DNA of 45,214 bases, taken from the NCBI RefSeq assembly GCF_016612545.1, contig NZ_JAENRY010000072.1, positions 1-45,214 on the forward strand. The letters run 5' to 3'. Every line of letters starts with the position of its first letter. Position 1 is the stretch's first letter. Positions 6,972 through 13,925 of this stretch are shown here, piece by piece. A program made the translations under genes and the position numbers. This DNA comes from Streptomyces sp. MBT65 (lineage in GTDB: Bacteria > Actinomycetota > Actinomycetes > Streptomycetales > Streptomycetaceae). Below the pieces are notes generated by a model. It saw only the letters and a program-made list of their open reading frames with translations, was not told the origin of the DNA and ran no database searches.

Positions 6972-9788
6972 TCACGCCATCTGCCGCCGCACCAACTCGT
7001 GCAGCCGCCCGCCCGTGTCCGCCAACAGCTGGGCGGGCGGGCCCTGTTGGGCGACCTTGCCGTCCTCCATGACGACCACACGGTCCGCGTCCAGCACGGT
7101 CGACAGGCGGTGCGCGATGACGATGCGGGTGGCGTTGAGGGCCTTGGTGCTCTCGATCACCGTGCGCTGGGTCTCGTTGTCCAGGGCGCTGGTCGCCTCG
7201 TCGAAGAACAGGATGCGCGGCCGGCGGATCAACGCCTGGGCGATCATGAGGCGTTGACGCTGGCCGCCCGACACCGCGCCGCTGCCGGAGACGATGGTGT
7301 GCAGGCCCATCGGCATCCGCCTGATGTCCTCGGCGAGCCCCGCCATCTCGGCCGCAGCCATCGCCTCCTCCGGCGTGAACGGCTCGGTGCCGCAGATGAC
7401 GTCCAGGATGGAACCGGTGAACGGCTGCGCGTGCTGGAGCACCACCCCGCACTGTCGCCGCACCGCCGACTGGTCGAGCGCGCCGAGGTCCTGGCCGTCG
7501 TAGAGGACGCTGCCGGAGACCGGTCTGTCGAAGCCGATGAGGAGGCGGAGCAGGGTGGACTTGCCGCAGCCGCTGGGGCCGACGATCGCCACGAACTCGC
7601 CCGCGCGCGCCTCGAACGACACGTCGTCGAGCACGAGGGGGCCGTCGTCCGCGTACCGGAAGGAGACGCGGCGGGCTTCGATCGCGCCGGACAGGCGGCC
7701 GGGGCGGGTGCTCGCCGTGCGGACCTCGGGGGCCGCGTCCAGGACCGGCCTGATCTCCTCGAACAGGGGCAGGGCGGAGACCGTCGAGACGAAGGCGCCG
7801 GTCAGGCTGGTGACGGAGGTCAGCAGCATCGTCACCGAGGTGTTGAAGCTGAGGAAGGACGCGGCCGACATCGAGCCGCGCGCCGGGCCCGCCAGGAGCA
7901 TGAACATCAGCAGGGTGCAGACCGGCAGATACACCGCGCCCATCACCGTGGTGAGGTTCTTGATCCGGCCGACCTTCTGCTGCAGCTCGCGGCTGCGCGC
8001 GAACTCGGACGCCCAGGCCGCGTAGGCGTAGTTCTCGGCCGCCGCGACCCGCAACTTCGGTAGCCCGCGCAGGGTTTGGAACGCCTGGTTGTTCAGCTTG
8101 TTGCTGAGGACGACCAGCTTGCGCTGCCAGCGGACCTGCCACAGGCCGAGGCTCAGGAACACGGCCGCGATCACGACGAGCATGCCGATCGCGGCGAACG
8201 CCAGCGAGGGGCTGTACCAGAAGAGAAGTCCGAGATTCATCACGCCGACCGTCACCGACTGGGCGACCACCGGGCCGACTCCCGCCAGCAGACGGCGAAT
8301 CGAGCTGATGCCCATCGCCGCGCTCGCCAGCTCACCGGTGGAGCGTTCGGTGAAGAACGTCGTCGGCAGCCTCAACAGGCGGTCCCAGACTGCCGGTTGG
8401 AGGGTGGCCTCGATCCGGCCCTCCAGGCGGAGGATGGTGAGGTTCTCCAGCAGCATGAAGGCCGCCGCGACCACGCTGGTGATCATCACGGCGAGACAGA
8501 CCTGCACGATCAGGTTCGTCTGGGCCTTCGGCACGAACTCGCCGAGTACCTTGCCCGTCGCGATCGGTACCAGCGCCCCGATCGCGACCGTCACCAACCC
8601 GCTGATCAGGAGGTTCGACAGGTCGCTGCCGGTGCCCTGCAAGGAGAAGCGGAGCAGCCCGAGCGGACTGAGGCGGCGCTCGGGCAGCGGGCGGTAGAAC
8701 ATCACCGCGCGCGGCTCGAACTCCGCCGCGTTCGCCTTCTCGATCGGCGTCTCGCGGCCGGTCGCCGGATGGACGGCGACATAGCCGCCGCGCCGCCACA
8801 GCAGGGCGACCGGCGCCCCGGACAGGGCTCGACGGCCCACCAGCGGACCGACGTTGTCACGCCACCAGCGTCCGTCGAGCCGTACACCACGCACCCGGAC
8901 CCGGGAGGCGAGGGCGATGCGCTCGACCGGGTCGAGGCGGTCGCTCTCGCCGCCGCTCTGCGCGGGCTCCGCGAGGGTGATGCCGGCCGCCTCGGCGACC
9001 ACCTTGCAGGCCGCGTACGAGGCGTCGGCGTCGGCCGAAGTCGTGCGCCGGGCACCGGACTTGCCGATCGACGCCAGCAGCGTCCGGTCGGCCTGCGCGC
9101 GGACCGCCTCACCGGCCTTGATACCGGCGGCGGTTCGCGTCTCGTGCGTCCGCTCCAGTTGCTCGATCCACTTGTCCAGCGTGGACAGCAGCCGGTACTG
9201 CTGGTCGACCATGCCCTGCCAGACACCCGGGTCCATCAGCAGATCGGCCGCCGCCTCCGCGCCGTACAGCGAGCCGTACTGCACGCTGCCCGGTGGCACT
9301 TGCATCCAGAAGACGTCGTCATCGGTGGGCGCGGCGGCCCGCTCGCCGGCCATCGGTGCCTGGAAGAGGATGGACAGACCGCGGCCGACACCGAGGGCGA
9401 GGGCGTGTTCCAGGGGGCTCGAAGTCGGCGGTACGTACTGGGGGTTGCCGTACGCGTCGTACGACCAGGTCTCGGTGTTGGCGGGCTGGTACAGCTCGCG
9501 CAGGCCGATGCGGTGCACCACGCAGTCGCGCAACGGGCGTGCCACCAGGGTGTGTTGGGGACCGGTGACCGGGCCGAGCAGCAGCGCGCCCGCCTCCAGT
9601 CGGCCGAGGTGGTGCCAGTGGCCCTGCTGCACGGCGTCCACCGCGAACAGGTCGATGGCGCCGGACGCGACCAGCCACAGCACCTGCGGGCCTTCGAGGT
9701 CGAGGCGGTTGAACCCGGCGCAGTCGATCGGCGTGCCCAGGGATCCCAGCGCGCCGAGGACCAGGTCGCCCTCGTGGACGGACGTCAT
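6972..9788 (-). CDS. NHLM-type bacteriocin-system ABC transporter, second subunit (permease/ATPase)
   Basis: The product has 938 residues, much longer than a standard exporter half-transporter (about 600). Residues 1 to about 360 form a soluble region typical of the second NHLM/NHLP ABC protein, with no C39 peptidase. Then comes a six-helix ABC membrane domain (about 370-660) and an ATPase domain (about 700-938) with Walker A 'GPSGCGKST', signature 'VSGGQRQRL', Walker B 'ILFFDEATSALD' and a switch His in 'VIAHRLSTV'. It probably forms a heterodimer with the C39-containing protein encoded just upstream; the two genes are separated by one base, so translation is coupled. It acts in the cytoplasmic membrane to export the double-glycine peptide encoded at 12935-13150. 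It is the last gene of the operon. Confidence 0.93.
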   Translation of the reverse strand: MTSVHEGDLVLGALGSLGTPIDCAGFNRLDLEGPQVLWLVASGAIDLFAVDAVQQGHWHHLGRLEAGALLLGPVTGPQHTLVARPLRDCVVHRIGLRELYQPANTETWSYDAYGNPQYVPPTSSPLEHALALGVGRGLSILFQAPMAGERAAAPTDDDVFWMQVPPGSVQYGSLYGAEAAADLLMDPGVWQGMVDQQYRLLSTLDKWIEQLERTHETRTAAGIKAGEAVRAQADRTLLASIGKSGARRTTSADADASYAACKVVAEAAGITLAEPAQSGGESDRLDPVERIALASRVRVRGVRLDGRWWRDNVGPLVGRRALSGAPVALLWRRGGYVAVHPATGRETPIEKANAAEFEPRAVMFYRPLPERRLSPLGLLRFSLQGTGSDLSNLLISGLVTVAIGALVPIATGKVLGEFVPKAQTNLIVQVCLAVMITSVVAAAFMLLENLTILRLEGRIEATLQPAVWDRLLRLPTTFFTERSTGELASAAMGISSIRRLLAGVGPVVAQSVTVGVMNLGLLFWYSPSLAFAAIGMLVVIAAVFLSLGLWQVRWQRKLVVLSNKLNNQAFQTLRGLPKLRVAAAENYAYAAWASEFARSRELQQKVGRIKNLTTVMGAVYLPVCTLLMFMLLAGPARGSMSAASFLSFNTSVTMLLTSVTSLTGAFVSTVSALPLFEEIRPVLDAAPEVRTASTRPGRLSGAIEARRVSFRYADDGPLVLDDVSFEARAGEFVAIVGPSGCGKSTLLRLLIGFDRPVSGSVLYDGQDLGALDQSAVRRQCGVVLQHAQPFTGSILDVICGTEPFTPEEAMAAAEMAGLAEDIRRMPMGLHTIVSGSGAVSGGQRQRLMIAQALIRRPRILFFDEATSALDNETQRTVIESTKALNATRIVIAHRLSTVLDADRVVVMEDGKVAQQGPPAQLLADTGGRLHELVRRQMA

Positions 9789-9789
9789 C

Positions 9790-12012
9790 TCACCGCTCCT
9801 TGACCAGCGTGGCGTAGGCGCCGCCGGCCGCCACCAGGGCGTCGTGCCGCCCGCGTTCCACGATCGTGCCGTGTTCGAGGACGACGATCTCGTCGCTGTC
9901 GCGCACGGTGCTGAGCCGGTGCGCGATCACCACACAGGCGCAGCCGCGCTTGCGCAGGTTGTCCATCACGACCAGTTCGGTCTCCGCGTCCAGTGCGCTG
10001 GTCACCTCGTCGAGGACGAGGATGCTGGGCCTGCGCACCAACGCCCGTGCGATCTCCAGGCGTTGGCGCTGACCGCCGGAGAAGTTGCGCCCGTCCTGCT
10101 CGACCCGGCTGTGGATGCCGCCGGGGCGGCGCACGACCACGTCGTACAGGGCCGCGTCCCGCAGCGCCTCCACCACCGCCTCGTCCGGGATCGACGGGTC
10201 CCACAGCGCCACGTTGTCGCGGACCGAGCCCTCGAAGAGGAACACGTCCTGGTCGACGAAGGAGACGGAGGCGGCGAGGGCGCCGCGCGGGATGTCCTCC
10301 AGCCGGTGGTCGTCGATACGGATCACACCCTCCCAGGGCGTGTAGAGGCCCGAAATCAGCCTGGACACCGTCGACTTGCCGCTGCCGGAACCGCCGACCA
10401 GCGCCACCTGCTGACCCGGGCCCACCGTCAGGTCGAAACCGGTGAGCAGCGGTTTGTCGAGCGGGCTGTAGCCGAAGATGATGTTCTCCAGTTCGACGTG
10501 GCCGTGCAGCCGACGGGTCGAATCGGCGCCGCCCGCACGGGAGTAGAGGGGATCGGCCTGGAAGTTCTCGACGTCCTTGAGCCGGGCCACGTCGGCCGCG
10601 AAGTCCTGGATACGGCCCGCGACACCGTTGAGCCGGGTGATCGGCGCGGTGAAGCGGGTGACCAGCGCCTGGAAGGCGACCAGCAGACCGACCGAGATGC
10701 CCCCCTCCACGGCCCGCATACCGCCGATCCACAGGATCAGCGCGCTGTTGAGGGAGGCGAGCGTCGGCGCGACCACGCCCAGCCAGGCGCTCGGCACCCC
10801 GAGCCGCTGCTGCTCCTCCAGGGTGGTGGCGTGCTGCCCGGCCCACTTGCGGAAGTAGCCGTCCTCGCCGCCGGTCGCCTTCATCGTCTCGATCAACTGG
10901 AGCCCGGTGTATGCCGTGTTGGTGAGCCGGGCGGAGTCGGCGCGCAGCTTCGCGGTCCGGGTCGCGCGCAGTTTGATGACGACCCGCATCGCCACCACGT
11001 TCAGCAGCGCGACACCTATGCCCACGTACGTGAGTTGGGGGTCGTAGGTGTAGAGGAGGAACGCGTAGAGCACCACGACCACCGCGTCCACCCCGGCGGC
11101 CGAGAGGTCGCGGGCCAGGGTCTCGGCGACGGCGTCGTTCGACTGGAGGCGCTGCACCAGGTCGGCCGGGCTGCGCTGGGAGAAGAACGTCACCGGCAGC
11201 CGCAGCAGATGGCGCAGGAAGCGGGCGCTGGAGAGCGTGGAGGAGATGATCCGGCCGTGCAGCAGATTCGCCTGCTGGAGCCAGGTCAGCGCCAGCGTGA
11301 GCAGCACGCAGGTGCCCATCGACGCGAACAGCACGCCCAGCAGGGAGGTTTGACCGCCTATCAGGAACATGTCGATGTAGGTCCGGCTGAGCGCGGGCAT
11401 CGCCGCACCGACCAGCACCAGCAGCAGACTCGCGAGCACGGCGGCGGGCATCGTGCCCGCGGTGCCGCGCAACCGGGCCGGCATCGCGCCCAGGACACCC
11501 GGCCTGCGGCCGCCCTTCTCGAAGCCGTCGCCCGGTTCCATGACGAGGACGACACCGGTGAAGCTCGCGTCGAAGTCCTCCATGGACACGAACCGCCGCC
11601 CCTTGCCGGGGTCGTTGATGTACACCCCGCGCCGGCCGAAGCGGCGGCCCATGCCGTCGTAGACGACGTAGTGGTTGAACTCCCAGAACAGGACGGCGGG
11701 GGAGCGCACTTCGGCGAGGGCGGCCGTGTCCATCTGCATGCCCTTGGCCGTGAGGCCGTAACTGCGGGCCGCCTTCAGCAAGTTGCTGGCGCGCGAGCCG
11801 TCGCGGGAGACCCCGCAGGCGATGCGCAGCTCCTCCAGCGGGACGTGGCGGCCGTAGAAGCCGAGGACCATCGCGAGGGAGGCGGCGCCGCACTCGACGG
11901 CCTCCATCTGGAGCACGGTGGGTGAACGGACCGTCTTCGCACGGCCCTTGGGCACCGGGCGCTTCGGTGGCGCGGAGCGGCGCCGGGAGCGGGTGTCCTG
12001 CGCGGGGCTCAC
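9790..12012 (-). CDS. NHLM-type ABC exporter with N-terminal C39 leader peptidase
   Basis: The product has 740 residues when started at the GTG at 12012, whose GTGA overlaps the stop of the HlyD-like gene; an ATG at 12114 would run 34 residues back into that gene and has an unlikely sequence. Residues about 25-160 are a C39 cysteine peptidase: 'QMEAVECGAASLAMVLGFYG' gives oxyanion Gln35 and nucleophile Cys41, 'FNHYVVYDG' the His and 'YINDPGKG' the Asp. A membrane domain follows (about 190-450), then an ATPase domain with 'GGSGSGKST', 'FSGGQRQRL' and 'ILVLDEVTSALD'. C39 exporters cut the leader after Gly-Gly and pump the core out, which matches the small gene upstream (leader ending NVSGG). 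All peptidase and ATPase residues look intact. Confidence 0.95.
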   Translation of the reverse strand: MSPAQDTRSRRRSAPPKRPVPKGRAKTVRSPTVLQMEAVECGAASLAMVLGFYGRHVPLEELRIACGVSRDGSRASNLLKAARSYGLTAKGMQMDTAALAEVRSPAVLFWEFNHYVVYDGMGRRFGRRGVYINDPGKGRRFVSMEDFDASFTGVVLVMEPGDGFEKGGRRPGVLGAMPARLRGTAGTMPAAVLASLLLVLVGAAMPALSRTYIDMFLIGGQTSLLGVLFASMGTCVLLTLALTWLQQANLLHGRIISSTLSSARFLRHLLRLPVTFFSQRSPADLVQRLQSNDAVAETLARDLSAAGVDAVVVVLYAFLLYTYDPQLTYVGIGVALLNVVAMRVVIKLRATRTAKLRADSARLTNTAYTGLQLIETMKATGGEDGYFRKWAGQHATTLEEQQRLGVPSAWLGVVAPTLASLNSALILWIGGMRAVEGGISVGLLVAFQALVTRFTAPITRLNGVAGRIQDFAADVARLKDVENFQADPLYSRAGGADSTRRLHGHVELENIIFGYSPLDKPLLTGFDLTVGPGQQVALVGGSGSGKSTVSRLISGLYTPWEGVIRIDDHRLEDIPRGALAASVSFVDQDVFLFEGSVRDNVALWDPSIPDEAVVEALRDAALYDVVVRRPGGIHSRVEQDGRNFSGGQRQRLEIARALVRRPSILVLDEVTSALDAETELVVMDNLRKRGCACVVIAHRLSTVRDSDEIVVLEHGTIVERGRHDALVAAGGAYATLVKER

Positions 12013-12815
12013 GGCAGCAGCCAATCGAGGGGACGCTGATCGGCCAGCCGGATCGAGGCCGAGGCCATGGTCATGGAGGTGAGGGCGAACGGCGGGCCGT
12101 CCTGGGACGACCACTTGAGACCGCTCTTGGTCCCCTTCTCCTTGTCGAGCTTCACCAGTACGGCCACCGGCCTGCCCTTCTTGGTGAACTGCTCGCCGAG
12201 TTGGCTGTCCCCGAGGAACGCGGCGATCTGCTGCGCCGACTGAGCGGACCGGTCCACCGACTTCACATGGCCGCGCAGCACGCCGTACGTCTGCGTCGGA
12301 ACCGACGAGACGGTCAGGTCGACGGAGGCGTTCGCGGGGATGGAGGCCGCGTTCTCGGCGGGGACGTACACCGTCGCGTAGAGCGGGTCGGCGACGTGCG
12401 CGACCTTCTCCACGGCGGCGACGTTCGCGCCCGTCTGGATGATCTGGCCGATGGTGGCGGCGAGCGCGGTGATCCGGCCCGCGGCGACCGTGCGCACGAC
12501 GGCGTCACCGTCGGCCGTACGGACCTTCAGCACAGGGGAGTTGGCCGGCAGCCGCGCGCCCTCCTGGGCGACGACGGCGGTGACCTGGCCGGCGACCGGG
12601 CTCTGCAGGATGTAACTGCCCTCCCCGTGCGTGAGGATGGCGGACGCCCCGACCGTGGACGCCACGGAACCGGTGACCGCCCACACGGACGCGGCGGCCA
12701 CCACGACCACCGTCACACAGAGCACGAGCCAGCCCTGCGGACGCGCGAAACGCACCGGAAGATCCAGCTCCTCGGCCGACTGGAGCTTGGCGAGGGCCTG
12801 TTGGCGGAACTGCAC
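12009..12815 (-). CDS. HlyD-family membrane fusion protein of the NHLM secretion system
   Basis: The product has 268 residues. A short cytoplasmic N-terminus is followed by one membrane helix (about residues 28-50, 'WLVLCVTVVVVAAASVWAV') and an extracytoplasmic region with biotinyl-lipoyl-like halves ('ILQSPVAGQVTAVVAQEGARLPANSPVLKV' and 'VRTVAAGRITALAATIGQIIQTG'), then a beta-barrel region. It is shorter than classic HlyD proteins, with little coiled coil, as expected for a Gram-positive exporter. It links the ABC pair to the cell surface. It is the second gene of the operon, 119 bp after the peptide gene, and it overlaps the C39 exporter gene by 4 bp (GTGA). Confidence 0.9.
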   Translation of the reverse strand: MQFRQQALAKLQSAEELDLPVRFARPQGWLVLCVTVVVVAAASVWAVTGSVASTVGASAILTHGEGSYILQSPVAGQVTAVVAQEGARLPANSPVLKVRTADGDAVVRTVAAGRITALAATIGQIIQTGANVAAVEKVAHVADPLYATVYVPAENAASIPANASVDLTVSSVPTQTYGVLRGHVKSVDRSAQSAQQIAAFLGDSQLGEQFTKKGRPVAVLVKLDKEKGTKSGLKWSSQDGPPFALTSMTMASASIRLADQRPLDWLLP

Positions 12816-12888
12816 GGGACTTCCCTCACCTGGGGGAGAGATCTTCTACGGCACCCGAGAACGGCACCTGTTGACGACACCGGAAAGC

Positions 12889-12913
12889 CCCGGAGCCGGG
12901 AAACGGCTCCGGG
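12889..12913 (-). terminator. Intercistronic attenuator-like hairpin
   Basis: CCCGGAGCCG (12889-12898) and CGGCTCCGGG (12904-12913) form a perfect 10-bp stem with a 5-nt loop. It lies 21 bp beyond the peptide gene and 73 bp before the HlyD-like gene on the same strand. Partial termination or 3'-end protection here would give more peptide message than exporter message, a usual arrangement in bacteriocin operons. Confidence 0.75.
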
Positions 12914-12934
12914 ACTCGGTGGAACAAGGGGCGA

Positions 12935-13150
12935 TCAGAGACCGGCGACCAGGTGCGTGACCGGGGCCACGCTCAGGCCGGTGGTGCCCTCGACCGTGCC
13001 GATGACCGAGTCGACCAGGCCGGAGACCGGGACAACGCCGTCGACCAGGCCGGTGACGGTGCCGAGGGCGTTCAGGGAGAGACCACCGGAGACGTTGTCG
13101 AGCTCGGCGTCGGAGATCTCGGCGGTCTGGACCTGGGGGGTGGAGTTCAT
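12935..13150 (-). CDS. Cysteine-free double-glycine precursor peptide (NHLM-exported)
   Basis: The product has 71 residues. The leader (1-23) has the pattern of double-glycine leaders: 'EISDAELDNVSGG', with Glu/Leu/Val at the positions read by C39 peptidases and Gly22-Gly23 before the cut. The predicted core (24-71, 48 residues) is hydrophobic and Gly/Val/Leu-rich, with no Cys, Lys, Arg, Trp, Tyr or Phe. It contains an internal near-repeat, TGLVDGVVPV and SGLVDSVIGT, and one His. Automated tools may label such peptides lantipeptides, but without cysteine no lanthionine can form, and no LanM, YcaO, radical SAM or other modifying enzyme is nearby. The ATG at 13150 has AAGGGAAG upstream; a longer reading frame to 13375 is not needed. 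Function unknown: bacteriocin, surface-active or signalling peptide. Confidence 0.9.
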   Translation of the reverse strand: MNSTPQVQTAEISDAELDNVSGGLSLNALGTVTGLVDGVVPVSGLVDSVIGTVEGTTGLSVAPVTHLVAGL

Positions 13151-13925
13151 GGGGGAACTTCCCTTCATATGGATAGTCACAAGGGGGGAGCGGCCCCCTC
13201 TGGGGACAGATGACGGCCGCGACCGCAGGCGCCGGGCGGGCGTCGTTTCCGGAGCCCTCGCGGCTCCTGCGGTGCGATGGATCAAAGCACGCGGCCGGTC
13301 GGCGCAGCCAATCAAACTCCGGCCCCACCAGGGCACTTGAGCCTCAGGGGGCGCGAACCGTGCAGGCATGGGCACCAGGTGTCGGCGAGTTCTTCACACG
13401 GTGCGCGGCATCGCTCCGCGAGAGGGCTTGCGGCGCCGAAGCGGAATCGGGCACTCCCCACCAAAGGCGTTCGCGGGGGGTGTGTGCATGTGCAGATCCG
13501 TGGAGTCCGGTGACTTGGTTGGGTACGCGCTGTGCAGATTCCCTGAAGCGAGGATTCCGTTCACCGTTCTCTACGGACCGTTCCTGAACGACTGCGTTCC
13601 GTGTCGGTCCGCGGGGCGGGCGAGGGGTGCGCGAACAGGACCCGTGTGCGGGCAGGTTTGATCTCCACCGATTCGATCAAGACATCCGGCCACTCGCGGC
13701 GCACCGGTCGGACCGGGGCCGCAACGCCGTGAGTACGGGCCCGCAGCCACCTCGTACCTCTGCCGGGTCAGGGCTTGCACATGGCCGATTCCCGTTTTCG
13801 TAAAGGAAGTTGGGAAACGGAATTGAACACCTCACGTGACACGTGCGTATCAACGGGCATCCAGGCGCCCCCCAAAGCCGCCACCCCCGGCGGCGCAGAC
13901 CCCGGTCCCCAGGAGGTCGAGAAGT
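13151..13925. other. 775-bp divergent intergenic region
   Basis: This long non-coding stretch holds the promoters of the peptide operon (minus) and the protease gene (plus). Notable pieces are a 6-bp hairpin AGGGGG/CCCCCT at 13182-13199, a cluster of CCGTTC-like hexamers (13557, 13564, 13578 and GCGTTC at 13594), an inverted repeat TTGATC...GATCAA near 13657-13680, and the double CACGTG at 13833-13845. A few open frames exist but none has a ribosome site together with a credible protein. Confidence 0.6.
13823..13851 (+). promoter_or_regulatory. Putative protease promoter with CACGTGACACGTG in the spacer
   Basis: TTGAAC (13823-13828) and CGTATC (13846-13851) are 17 bp apart. Two CACGTG palindromes (13833-13838 and 13840-13845) fill the spacer. 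A protein bound there would block or remodel the promoter. The assignment is by inspection only. Confidence 0.5.

Noticed and set aside
7534..9803. Long plus-strand frames opposite the NHLM ABC genes (up to 1023 codons)
   Set aside because: They are antisense shadows of the ABC genes: their composition is Gly/Arg/Asp/His-rich and the opposing strand has complete motifs.
12935..13150. Lanthipeptide (class I/II) interpretation of the precursor
   Set aside because: The core has no cysteine, and no LanB, LanC or LanM gene is present.
13151..13375. Extended 146-residue form of the precursor peptide gene starting at 13375
   Set aside because: The extra N-terminal part is an Arg/Pro-rich frame without leader features; the ATG at 13150 has a ribosome site and gives a textbook double-glycine leader.
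13368..13661. Plus-strand frame of 97 codons in the intergenic region, with several Cys
   Set aside because: No ribosome site, scattered rare composition and no protein-like pattern; best read as chance.
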